From the NCBI RefSeq assembly GCF_000299935.1, contig NZ_AMRL01000001.1, positions 248,001-312,000 on the forward strand: a stretch of 64,000 nt of DNA, in the 5' to 3' direction. A program made the position numbers and the translations under genes. The first letter of the stretch is position 1. Each line of letters opens with the position of its first letter. Below are positions 29,154-37,016 of this stretch, in pieces. Source of the stretch: Oceanibaculum indicum P24. GTDB taxonomy: Bacteria > Pseudomonadota > Alphaproteobacteria > Oceanibaculales > Oceanibaculaceae. The notes under the pieces are model-generated. The model did no database searches, was not told the DNA's origin, and saw nothing but the letters and a program-made list of their open reading frames with translations.

Positions 29154-30260
29154 ATGACCACCAGGGATATCCTGCTCGATCACGTCAGCATCCGGTTCGG
29201 CGCCTATACGGCGGTGGACAATGCCTATCTGACGATCAAGGGCGGGGAGTTCTTTTCCTTCCTCGGCCCGTCGGGCTGCGGCAAGACCACGCTGCTGCGC
29301 TGCATCTCCGGCTTCGTCGATCCCAGCGAAGGCCGCGTGCTGATCGGCGGCAAGGACATGGGCGGTGTCGGGCCGAACAAGCGCCCGACCGCGCTGATCT
29401 TCCAGAACCTGGCGCTGTTCCCGCTGATGAGCGTGGCGGAGAACATCGCCTTCCCGCTGGAGGTACGCGGCGTCGGCCGCAAGGAACGGCGCAAACGCGC
29501 CGACGAACTGCTGGAGCTGATCGCCCTGCCCGGCACCGGCGACAAGAAGGTGCATGAACTGTCCGGCGGCCAGCGGCAGCGTGTCGCCATCGCCCGCGCG
29601 CTGGCGGTGGAGCCCGATATATTGCTGCTGGACGAGCCGCTGTCGGCACTCGACCTGAAGCTGCGCCAGCATATGCGCAGCGAGCTGCGCGCGATCCAGC
29701 AGCGGGTCGGCCTGACCTTCATCTACATCACCCACGATCAGGGCGAGGCGCTGACCATGTCGGACCGAGTCGCCGTGATGAATCGCGGTGTGATCGAACA
29801 GATCGGCGATCCGGAGTCGGTCTATGAGCGCCCGAAGACCGCCTTCGTCGCCGCCTTCGTCGGGGAGACCAACCAGATACCCGGCATCATCGCCGGCCAG
29901 GACGGGCAGATCGCCGTGCTGGACACGCCGCTTGGGCGGCTGTCGGGCCGCGCCGGCGGCGGCCGCTCCTACAAGCAAGGCGACCGCTGCCTGCTGTTCA
30001 TCCGCCCGGAAAGGCTGCGGCTGGCCGACCCCGCCGGTGACGGTGTCAACCGGATCGCCGCCCGCCATGTGACGGAGGAATTCGAGGGCAGCATCCGCCA
30101 CCTGTTCCTGAAGGCGGAAGGCCATGAGCTGCGCGTCAGCCTGGTGAATGATGGCAGCATGGCCACGTCGCGCCGTGCGGACGATACCGTCACTGTCACC
30201 TTCGATGCCGGCTTCGCCATGGTGCTGCCGGAGGACGGCGCGCCGGACGGTGCCGCATGA
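29154..30260 (+). CDS. Polyamine-type ABC transporter ATPase
   Basis: This 368-residue ATPase of the PotA/PotG class has Walker A GPSGCGKTTLLRCISGF, Q-loop IFQNLALFPLMSVAENIAFP, signature LSGGQRQRVAIARALAVEPD, Walker B ILLLDEPLSALD and H-loop YITHDQGEALTMSD. A C-terminal TOBE-like domain follows. It drives the two permeases encoded next, starting with an ATGA overlap at 30257. It differs from the sugar-type ATPase at 46875 and the third ATPase at 61331. Confidence 0.93.
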   Translation: MTTRDILLDHVSIRFGAYTAVDNAYLTIKGGEFFSFLGPSGCGKTTLLRCISGFVDPSEGRVLIGGKDMGGVGPNKRPTALIFQNLALFPLMSVAENIAFPLEVRGVGRKERRKRADELLELIALPGTGDKKVHELSGGQRQRVAIARALAVEPDILLLDEPLSALDLKLRQHMRSELRAIQQRVGLTFIYITHDQGEALTMSDRVAVMNRGVIEQIGDPESVYERPKTAFVAAFVGETNQIPGIIAGQDGQIAVLDTPLGRLSGRAGGGRSYKQGDRCLLFIRPERLRLADPAGDGVNRIAARHVTEEFEGSIRHLFLKAEGHELRVSLVNDGSMATSRRADDTVTVTFDAGFAMVLPEDGAPDGAA

Positions 30261-31183
30261 TTCAGGCGCTGCGCACCGCCTTCGATAATCTGGCCGGCCG
30301 GCATGGTCTGGGCGTCGCCCTTTTCGTCGGCGCGGCGGTCTTCCTGTGGGTGCTGGTGCTGATCGTGCTGCCGCAGCTTTCCATGCTGGATTTTTCCTTC
30401 CGGCATAATCTGCCGCCGCCGGAGATTGGCGGCCCGAACGATGTCTATACGCTGGACAATTACCGCTATTTCCTGATCGGCCCCGATGCCGGGCTGAACA
30501 GCCTGGATATCGGCGTGCTGCTGCGCACTATCCTGGCCGCGCTGTTCGTGACGCTGATCGATATCGCGCTGTGCTACCCCATCGCCTTCATCCTCGCCCA
30601 TTCGGCCCGGGGCGTGGCGGTGCGGCTGATGGTGATCGGCCTCATTGTGCCGTTCTGGGTGAACGAGATTCTGCGCGCCTTCGCCTTCCGCGTGCTGTTC
30701 GGCACCACCGGCCTGATCAACGGCGTCGGCATGGGGCTGGGCCTGTGGGAGGCACCCATCGACTTCATCCGCGCCGATGTCGCGCTCTATGCCGGGCTGA
30801 CCTACGCCTACATCCTTTTGATGGTGTTCCCTATCTACAACGCGGTCGAGGCGCTGGACCGCAACCAGATCGAAGCCGCGCGCGACATGGGGGCCAGCTG
30901 GTGGCGGGTGCATTGGCGCGTCGTGCTGCCGGTCGCCAAGCCCGGCATCGCCTCGGGCGCCACCATGGTGTTCATGCTGACCGCCGGCGCGCTGGCCGCA
31001 CCGCAGATTCTGGGCGGCCCGTCAAACCTGTGGTTCACCCAGCTGATCTACCAATGGTTCAACGAGGCCGGCGACTGGCCGCGCGGCGCCGCCTACGCCA
31101 CCATCCTGCTCGTCGTGTGCCTCAGCTTCGTGCTGATGACGATGCGCCTCTTCAGGGTCTCCATCGGGGCGATCGGGCGATGA
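30257..31183 (+). CDS. Polyamine-type ABC permease, PotB-like
   Basis: This 308-residue inner-membrane permease has six predicted helices. The EAA loop that contacts the ATPase is EAARDMGASWWRVHWRVVLP. The first helix (LFVGAAVFLWVLVLIVLPQL) and the loop NLPPPEIGGPNDVYTLDNYR fit PotB-like subunits. It is overlapped by 4 bases at both ends by the ATPase and second permease genes, so the operon is tightly coupled. Confidence 0.92.
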   Translation: MIQALRTAFDNLAGRHGLGVALFVGAAVFLWVLVLIVLPQLSMLDFSFRHNLPPPEIGGPNDVYTLDNYRYFLIGPDAGLNSLDIGVLLRTILAALFVTLIDIALCYPIAFILAHSARGVAVRLMVIGLIVPFWVNEILRAFAFRVLFGTTGLINGVGMGLGLWEAPIDFIRADVALYAGLTYAYILLMVFPIYNAVEALDRNQIEAARDMGASWWRVHWRVVLPVAKPGIASGATMVFMLTAGALAAPQILGGPSNLWFTQLIYQWFNEAGDWPRGAAYATILLVVCLSFVLMTMRLFRVSIGAIGR

Positions 31184-32322
31184 GGCGCTTCACCGGCGAC
31201 GGCGCGTTCGCGGCGGGATTTTCCTTGCTGTTCTTCGCCTTCCTGTTCGGGCCGCTGATCATCATGGTGATCACCGCCTTCAACTCCTCCGCCTTCCCCA
31301 GGATCACGCCCTGGGAATGTTTCACCACGGACTGGTTCAGCGTCCTCATCGACAATCAGCGGCTGATGGCGGGGCTGGTCATCAGCATCGGCATCGGCAT
31401 CGGCGTGGTGGCGCTGTCCGTCCCCATCGGGCTGGCGGGTGCACTGGCGCTCAGCGAGATCGGCCCACGCCTGCGCTCCGCCCTTTATGCCGTGCTCATC
31501 ACGCCGATCCTGATTCCCGGCGTGGTGCTGGGCATCTCCACCCTCGTCTTCTGGGGCGGCCTCGCGCGGATGCTGGGCGTAGGCTATGGCAGCGGCTTCT
31601 ATAACGGCATCTTCCTGACGCTGCTGGGCCAGGCGACCTTCATCTCGGCCTATGCCATGCTGATCTTCATGGCGCGGCTGCAGCGCTTCGACGCCACACT
31701 GACCGAGGCTGCGCTCGATCTCGGCGCCACGCCCGGCCAGGCCTTCCGGCGGATCATGCTGCCCTTCCTGAAGCCGGCCATCGGCTCGGCCGCCTTCCTT
31801 ACCCTGCTGGCCTCCTTCGAGAACTACAACACCACCGTCTTCACCATCCTGTCGGACAATACCTTCACTACGGCGCTGGCCTCCAAGGTGCGGCACGGCA
31901 CCGACCCCTCGCTGTCGGCGCTGGCGGTCATCATCATCGGCCTGACGCTGATCGGCGCCATGGTGCATGAGGCCTATATCCGCCGGCAGGAGCTGTTGCG
32001 CACCGGCCGCCCCCGGATATCGCGGCTCTATGCCAATCCGGTGACGCGGGCGCTGACCCATCCGGCAGGCGTGGCCACCGTGCTGGTGCTGCTGGCCGCC
32101 GGCCTCGTCTGGCAGGGCAGCCGGCACGATTCCGCCGCCTGCATCGCCGACATCGCCGCCGAGAAGCGGGCACTGCAGGAGAAGCTGCTGGAGCAGCAGC
32201 GCCAGTCGGCCCCACCACCAGCCCCGGCTACGTCCGGAGGGGCGGCCTCAGGCAACCCCTCGCCGTTCGGCGGGGCGTTCGGCGGCGATGCCCTGCGGCC
32301 GGGGGCAACCCCTACCCGTTAG
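31180..32322 (+). CDS. Polyamine-type ABC permease, PotC-like, with long C-terminal extension
   Basis: The first ~270 of 380 residues are a standard PotC-like permease: LFFAFLFGPLIIMVITAFNS, an EAA loop TEAALDLGATPGQAFRRIML, and six helices. After IRRQELLRTGRPRISRLYAN comes an unusual extension of about 95 residues. It holds an extra hydrophobic segment (GVATVLVLLAAGLVW), a charged coiled-coil-like stretch (AAEKRALQEKLLEQQRQ) and a Pro/Ala/Gly-rich tail. Most PotC proteins stop near 265-285 residues. The extension is in frame with the permease and has the same base composition, so it looks real rather than a frameshift. Start ATG 31180 overlaps the previous stop. Confidence 0.88.
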   Translation: MRRFTGDGAFAAGFSLLFFAFLFGPLIIMVITAFNSSAFPRITPWECFTTDWFSVLIDNQRLMAGLVISIGIGIGVVALSVPIGLAGALALSEIGPRLRSALYAVLITPILIPGVVLGISTLVFWGGLARMLGVGYGSGFYNGIFLTLLGQATFISAYAMLIFMARLQRFDATLTEAALDLGATPGQAFRRIMLPFLKPAIGSAAFLTLLASFENYNTTVFTILSDNTFTTALASKVRHGTDPSLSALAVIIIGLTLIGAMVHEAYIRRQELLRTGRPRISRLYANPVTRALTHPAGVATVLVLLAAGLVWQGSRHDSAACIADIAAEKRALQEKLLEQQRQSAPPPAPATSGGAASGNPSPFGGAFGGDALRPGATPTR

Positions 32323-32324
32323 GC

Positions 32325-33086
32325 CTACTTCGCCGTCCAGCCGCCATCGACCAGCAGCATGGAGCCGGTGCAGAAGCTGCTCTCCTCGCTGGCCAGGAAC
32401 AGGATGGCGTTGGCGATCTCCTGCGGCTTGCCCAGCCGCTTCATCGCCTGGCGCTTCTCCAGCCCGTCGCGCAGCGCCGCCGCATCGTTGCTCTTGCGGA
32501 AAATCTCGTCGAAATAGGGCGATTCGATCGTGCCGGGCGCCACGCAGTTCACCCGGATATTGGCGTCCACATGATCCAGCGCCATGGCTCGCGTTAGTGA
32601 GGCGACCGCGCCCTTGGACGCGCAATAGGCCGCGCGGTTCGGGATGCCGACCTTGGAGACGGTCGAGGCGGTGTTCACGATCACCCCGCCGCCCTGCTTC
32701 TCCATGATCGGGATGGCGTGCTTGCAGCCATAGAACACGCCATTGACGTTCACCGACATCAGCGCATCCCAGTCTTCCTCTGTGGTGTTCACCACCGTGC
32801 CGGCGATGCCATAGCCGGCATTGTTCACCAGAATATCCAGCCGCCCGTGGCGTGCAGCGACATCCTCGACCATCGCCTTCACGGCCGTCGAATCGGCGAC
32901 GTTTACGGCCAAAGCCTCGCCCTTGCCGCCGGCCTGTTTCAGCTCCTCGGCAACCTTGGCGGCTGCCTCCGCATTGCGGTCGGCGACGACGACGTACGCC
33001 CCTTCACGGGCAAAGGTCAGGCAGGTGGCGTGGCCGATACCGGAGCCGCCGCCGGTGACGATGGCGATCTTGTCTTTCAGGCGCAT
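32325..33086 (-). CDS. Short-chain dehydrogenase/reductase (TRAP operon)
   Basis: This 253-residue classical SDR has the NAD(P) motif VTGGGSGIGHATCLTFAREG, then ADRNAE after beta-2 (the Asp favours NAD over NADP), NNAGYGIAG, the catalytic Ser region (VNTASTVSKVGIPN) and YCASKGA with Tyr and Lys. It ends ILFLASEESSFCTGSMLLVD, as in FabG-like and sugar or steroid dehydrogenases. It lies 33 bases after the TRAP large permease on the same strand and so probably oxidises or reduces the imported compound. Substrate unknown. Confidence 0.88.
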   Translation of the reverse strand: MRLKDKIAIVTGGGSGIGHATCLTFAREGAYVVVADRNAEAAAKVAEELKQAGGKGEALAVNVADSTAVKAMVEDVAARHGRLDILVNNAGYGIAGTVVNTTEEDWDALMSVNVNGVFYGCKHAIPIMEKQGGGVIVNTASTVSKVGIPNRAAYCASKGAVASLTRAMALDHVDANIRVNCVAPGTIESPYFDEIFRKSNDAAALRDGLEKRQAMKRLGKPQEIANAILFLASEESSFCTGSMLLVDGGWTAK

Positions 33087-33119
33087 GGTTTTCTCTTTCT
33101 TCTGCGGAAAGCGGGTTGG

Positions 33120-34442
33120 TCAGTTCATGCTGTAGAGCATCTTGGGCAGCCAGGTCGCCAGTGCGGGGAAGAAGAACACCAGCGCCAGCGTGAGTATCTG
33201 CATGCAGATAAAAGGAATCACGCCCTTGTACATATGCATGAGGGTGATGCTGGGCGGCGCGATGGCGCGCAGGTAGAAGATTGCGGGCGCCATCGGCGGG
33301 GTGAGGTAGCTGGTCTGCAGGATCACCAGGAACAGCACCGAGAACCACAGCGGGTCGATGCCGTACAGCTTCACCAGCGGAATCGCGATCGGGATAACGA
33401 TCAGCACAATGGAGATCAGCTCCAGCACGAAGCCGGCCAGGAAGGTCATGAACAGGATCAGCGCCACTGCCGGCCAGCCGGCGAGCCCATATTCCGCCAG
33501 GAGCTTCTGGATCGCCACCATGCCGCCCGAGGCATAGAACACGCCGGCGAACATGCTACCGCCCAGCACGATCAGCAGGATCATCGCGGTAATGGAGAGC
33601 GTGCGATACAACGCCTCCTTCAGCATCGGCAGGCTGAACTGGCGGTAGATGAAGCACAGCAGGATGCTGCCGAAGGCGCCAGTGGCAGCGGCCTCCGTTG
33701 GCGTCGCCCAGCCCAGCAGAATCGTGCCCAGCACAGCGCAGATAAGGAAGACCGGCGGCAGCAGCGCCACGAAGGTGATGCGCAGTTTCTCGGCAAGCGG
33801 GATATCGTCTTCCGGTCCGGCCGCCTCGCGCGGAGCCAGCGACGGATTAAGCGTGCAGGCGATGACGATATAAGCCAGGAACAGGCCCGACATGATGAGG
33901 CCGGGAAACATGATGCCGGCGAACAGATCGCCCACCGGAATATCGGCGACCGGCGCCAGCACGACGACGATCACCGAGGGCGGGATGATGGTACCCAGCG
34001 ATCCGCCGGCGCAGATCGTGCCGGAGATCAGGCCCTTGTCGTAGGCGTATTTCATCATCGCCGGGATCGCCAGCATGCCAACCACAGTCTCGGTGGCCCC
34101 AGTAATGCCAGTCGCGGCAGCGAACACGGTACACATGATGACGCTGCCGATGGCGAGGCCGCCCGGCAGGCGCCTGGTCCACAGATGGATAGCGTCGAAC
34201 AGCCGGCTGGCGATGCCGGAGCGCTCCAGCAGTGCGCCCATGAAGACGAACAGCGGAATGGCGCCAAGGATGTAGTTGGTCGAGACGTCATCGACCTTGG
34301 AGATGAACTGGGCGACCGCCGCGTCGCCGAAGCGCAGCAGGCCGAAGACCAGCGCCACGCTCATCAGCGAGAAGGCGATGGGAATACCGGCGGCGACGAA
34401 GACAAGCAGCGCCGGGAACATCCAGAGGGCAAGACCAGTCAT
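33120..34442 (-). CDS. TRAP transporter large permease (DctM type)
   Basis: This 440-residue inner-membrane protein has about 12 helices typical of DctM: PALLVFVAAGIPIAFSLMSV at the start, GGLAIGSVIMCTVFAAATG, and repeated elevator-domain segments such as AGGSLGTIIPPSVIVVVLAP and SYLTPPMAPAIFYLRAIAPP. It moves the substrate with a sodium or proton gradient, using the DctP binding protein. Its ATG overlaps the DctQ stop. Confidence 0.94.
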   Translation of the reverse strand: MTGLALWMFPALLVFVAAGIPIAFSLMSVALVFGLLRFGDAAVAQFISKVDDVSTNYILGAIPLFVFMGALLERSGIASRLFDAIHLWTRRLPGGLAIGSVIMCTVFAAATGITGATETVVGMLAIPAMMKYAYDKGLISGTICAGGSLGTIIPPSVIVVVLAPVADIPVGDLFAGIMFPGLIMSGLFLAYIVIACTLNPSLAPREAAGPEDDIPLAEKLRITFVALLPPVFLICAVLGTILLGWATPTEAAATGAFGSILLCFIYRQFSLPMLKEALYRTLSITAMILLIVLGGSMFAGVFYASGGMVAIQKLLAEYGLAGWPAVALILFMTFLAGFVLELISIVLIVIPIAIPLVKLYGIDPLWFSVLFLVILQTSYLTPPMAPAIFYLRAIAPPSITLMHMYKGVIPFICMQILTLALVFFFPALATWLPKMLYSMN

Positions 34443-34951
34443 GATCGGCTATCCGTCGCGTCGCTGGCAAACAGCGCCTGAAGGTTCTTGGCGAATTCGA
34501 TCAGCACCTGCAACAGGAACACCGCAAAGCCGACGACCAGCACCACCCGGTAAGGCCATATCTGCGGATTCCAGGCTGACTGGCCGGTGCCTTCGCTACT
34601 GACATAGGCGCGCACCAGATAACCCCACAGCCCCCAGGTCAGCCAGGCAACGCAAGGAATGAAGAAGCAATAGCCGATGACGTTCACCAGCGCCTTGCCG
34701 CGCGGCGGCAGATTGCCATGCAGCACGTCCACGGTGACATGCTGTCGCACTTTCAGCGCATGGGCCATGCCCAGCATGAAGATCGCGCCCATCATCATGT
34801 AGCCCAGTTCATAGGCCCAGAAGGTCGGCGCGGAAAACAGGTAGCGGCTCATCACCTCGTAAACCATCGCCAGGATCAGCGGGATGATGAGGATAACGCC
34901 GATGACCGCAGCCGCATCGGTCACCCGCTCCAGGGTCCGCAGCAATCGCAT
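34439..34951 (-). CDS. TRAP transporter small permease (DctQ type)
   Basis: This 170-residue protein has four membrane helices. It has the DctQ features LILAMVYEVMSRYLFSAPTFWA and MVYE/ELGYMMMGAIFMLGMA, then VTVDVLHGNLPPRGKALVNV. I start it at ATG 34951 (MRLLRTLERV), which has GAGGGGCAT upstream; ATG 34996 would add a 15-residue head overlapping the intergenic hairpin. It is the structural partner of the DctM protein encoded with a 4-base overlap downstream. Confidence 0.92.
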   Translation of the reverse strand: MRLLRTLERVTDAAAVIGVILIIPLILAMVYEVMSRYLFSAPTFWAYELGYMMMGAIFMLGMAHALKVRQHVTVDVLHGNLPPRGKALVNVIGYCFFIPCVAWLTWGLWGYLVRAYVSSEGTGQSAWNPQIWPYRVVLVVGFAVFLLQVLIEFAKNLQALFASDATDSRS

Positions 34952-34978
34952 ATGCCCCTCGGTGTCTGGTTGCGTCGA

Positions 34979-35006
34979 AGGGCGGGCGGCCAGCACCGCC
35001 CGCCCT
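34979..35006 (-). other. Perfect 11-bp hairpin between dctP and dctQ
   Basis: AGGGCGGGCGG (34979-34989) and CCGCCCGCCCT (34996-35006) pair perfectly around a six-base loop. It lies 17 bases after the dctP stop and 27 bases before the dctQ start on the minus strand. With no T-run, it should mainly stabilise the dctP message or cause partial termination, giving excess binding protein. Confidence 0.6.
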
Positions 35007-35023
35007 GTAGCATGGGCTTCGGT

Positions 35024-36100
35024 TTACTGCTGCGTGATGCCGATCGGCAGACGGAACTTCGACCAGTTGGCGATGTCCTTCTGGAAGGCGCGCTGATGCT
35101 CATAGGCCTTCTTGAACCAGGCATTGCTGGCGGACTGCTTGTCCGCCCACTTGAAGGACGCTTCCTTGGCAGCGGCAATGAAGCTGGGGTCCAGCTGCAC
35201 AAACTCGTTGCCACCCTGGCTGGTGAGGAACTTGTAGCCCTCGATGTCGTCCTTGCCGTAGCCGATGAAGGTTTCGTAGGTGGTCAGCTTGCCGGCCAGC
35301 TCGATCAGCCCCTTGTCCTTGTCGGACAGCTTGGCCCAGGCATCCTTGTTGAACATGCACTCATGCGCGCCCGATGGCTGATGGACGCCCGGCGTCACGA
35401 TGTACTTGGCAATCTTGTGGAAACCGGCCGACATGTTGATGCCGGGCCCGCCCCACTCGATGCCGTCCACAACCTTGCGCTCCAGCGCCGGGAACACTTC
35501 CGAACCCGCCATGACGACGGTGGAGGCGCCCAGTTCGGTCGCGATCTCGGCCCAAGCGCCGGAGGTGCGGACCTTCATGCCCTTGTAGTCCTCCAGCGTG
35601 CGCACCGGCTTGTGCGAATGCATGAAGATTTCGGTTTCCAGAATGCCGCAGGGAACAACAACGACGTTCGAGACTTCCTGGCGCCATTGCTTCCACAGCT
35701 CCGCGCCGCCGGCATTGTAGAGCCAGAGCATGTATTCTTCCGGCGTCAGGCCGCCCGACCAGCCGCCGAAGATGACGCCTGTACGGTCGATGCCCCAGTC
35801 ATAGGCGGGCCAGTTGTGGCCGACCTCGGCGACGCCACTCTGCACCGTCTCGGTGACTTTGAGCGCGCTGCCCAGGGTGCCGGCGGGGAACACGTTGATC
35901 TTCACCCGCCCATCGGTCATCTGGCCGACCAGCTCGGCGAAGCGCTTGGCGCCCAGATCAATCCAGTGGCCGCCGGCCCAGGGGGTGGCCATGCTCCACT
36001 CGACATTTTGCGCCTTGGCGGCCGGCACCAGGGAAATGCCGACAGCCAGAGCAGCGCCCGCGGCCAGGGTACGCAAACCTGCCTTTTTCCAGAACGTCAT
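35024..36100 (-). CDS. TRAP transporter substrate-binding protein (DctP type)
   Basis: This 358-residue periplasmic protein has an N-terminal signal peptide ending in AAKAQNVEW. Its DctP/TakP-like body has SMATPWAGGHWIDLGAKRFA, INVFPAGTLGSALKVTETVQ, PVRTLEDYKGMKVRTSGAWA, and EVFPALERKVVDGIEWGGPG. These families bind organic acids; the LEDYKGMKVR arginine usually contacts the carboxylate. The ATG follows GCAGGAGGCTATTCG. A 16-bp palindrome lies about 69-84 bases upstream. The exact acid cannot be read; the surrounding catabolic genes suggest one that is activated to a CoA thioester. Confidence 0.92.
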   Translation of the reverse strand: MTFWKKAGLRTLAAGAALAVGISLVPAAKAQNVEWSMATPWAGGHWIDLGAKRFAELVGQMTDGRVKINVFPAGTLGSALKVTETVQSGVAEVGHNWPAYDWGIDRTGVIFGGWSGGLTPEEYMLWLYNAGGAELWKQWRQEVSNVVVVPCGILETEIFMHSHKPVRTLEDYKGMKVRTSGAWAEIATELGASTVVMAGSEVFPALERKVVDGIEWGGPGINMSAGFHKIAKYIVTPGVHQPSGAHECMFNKDAWAKLSDKDKGLIELAGKLTTYETFIGYGKDDIEGYKFLTSQGGNEFVQLDPSFIAAAKEASFKWADKQSASNAWFKKAYEHQRAFQKDIANWSKFRLPIGITQQ

Positions 36101-36168
36101 CGAATAGCCTCCTGCTGTTTGGGAATTATTTTGATGCCGGTTTCAGGGAACCGTTATGAAAAGACTAA

Positions 36169-36184
36169 CTGACAAGTTTGTCAG
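36169..36184. promoter_or_regulatory. 16-bp palindrome upstream of TRAP operon
   Basis: CTGACAAGTTTGTCAG is a 7-2-7 perfect palindrome, 69-84 bases before the dctP start. Its shape fits a dimeric regulator such as a GntR/FadR-type protein. No such regulator gene is in the window, so the owner is unknown. Confidence 0.5.
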
Positions 36185-36210
36185 GTGTCCATTCGGATAC
36201 ATAAGGAAGG

Positions 36211-36235
36211 GATAAAATTTCTCGCACTTGCGAAA
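36211..36235 (-). terminator. Terminator after the aldolase-to-SDR operon
   Basis: On the minus strand TTTCGC (36235-36230) pairs with GCGAGA (36225-36220) around a short loop, with one G-U pair, and is followed by AATTTTATC. It lies 12 bases after the SDR stop at 36247 and before the TRAP operon promoter, so it probably separates the two units. Confidence 0.5.
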
Positions 36236-36246
36236 AAGCCGCCCGG

Positions 36247-37011
36247 TCAGCTGGTCCAGAGGCCGCCGGTGATGTTGATCGACTGGCCGGTCATGTAGTC
36301 GGATTCGTCCGAGGCCAGGAAGCAGACCAGCCGGGCGACATCGTTCGGCAGGCCCAGCCGGCCCATCGGGATGGTATTCACCCGGTCCTTCGCCATCGGC
36401 AGGCCCAGTGCCTGATGCTGCGCTTCCGATTCGTCGCGCATCTTTGTCTCGACGATCAGGCCTGGGCAGACCGCATTCACGGTGATGCCGTGCGGCGCCA
36501 TCTCCATCGCCAGGCTCTGCGTCACGCCGATGACCGCGAACTTGCTGGCGCAATAGGCGCTGTAATTGGCAATCGCCTTCTTGCCGAGCCAGGAGGCCAT
36601 GTTGATGACCCGGCCCTGCTTGCGGGCCACCATACCGGGCAGCACCGCGCGGCAGGTCCAGAAGATGCCGTCCACATTCACGGCGAAGCTGTCGCGCCAG
36701 TCCTTCGGGTCCATCTCGGTCAACGCGCCGAGACGCAGGATGCCGGCGCTGTTCACCAGCACATCGACATGGCCCAGCGCCTTCACGAGCTGACCGGCCG
36801 CCGCCGTGACCGAGGCCTCGTCGGTGACGTCGCCGACCGCGATATGGGCGTCGCGGCCCAGCGCGCGTACCGCTGCCGCCGTCTCCTCCGATGGCTCGCG
36901 GTCCAGCAGGCCAATGTCGCAGCCTTCCCTGGCGAGGCGCAGGGCCGTGGCGCGGCCGATGCCATTGGCTGCCCCTGTGATAAGCGCCTTCCTGCCGGTG
37001 AGTTCGTACAT
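36247..37011 (-). CDS. Short-chain dehydrogenase/reductase (aldolase operon)
   Basis: This 254-residue classical SDR has ITGAANGIGRATALRLAREG, LLDREPSEETA (Asp, NAD-type), NSAGILRLG, the catalytic Ser region INMASWLGKKAIAN, YCASKFA, and the C-terminal YMTGQSINITGGLWTS. It is the last gene of a four-gene operon, 5 bases after the FAD dehydrogenase. It probably oxidises or reduces a hydroxyl/keto group on a pathway intermediate. It resembles the SDR at 32325 in family but is not a recent copy. Confidence 0.88.
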   Translation of the reverse strand: MYELTGRKALITGAANGIGRATALRLAREGCDIGLLDREPSEETAAAVRALGRDAHIAVGDVTDEASVTAAAGQLVKALGHVDVLVNSAGILRLGALTEMDPKDWRDSFAVNVDGIFWTCRAVLPGMVARKQGRVINMASWLGKKAIANYSAYCASKFAVIGVTQSLAMEMAPHGITVNAVCPGLIVETKMRDESEAQHQALGLPMAKDRVNTIPMGRLGLPNDVARLVCFLASDESDYMTGQSINITGGLWTS

Positions 37012-37016
37012 GGCGG

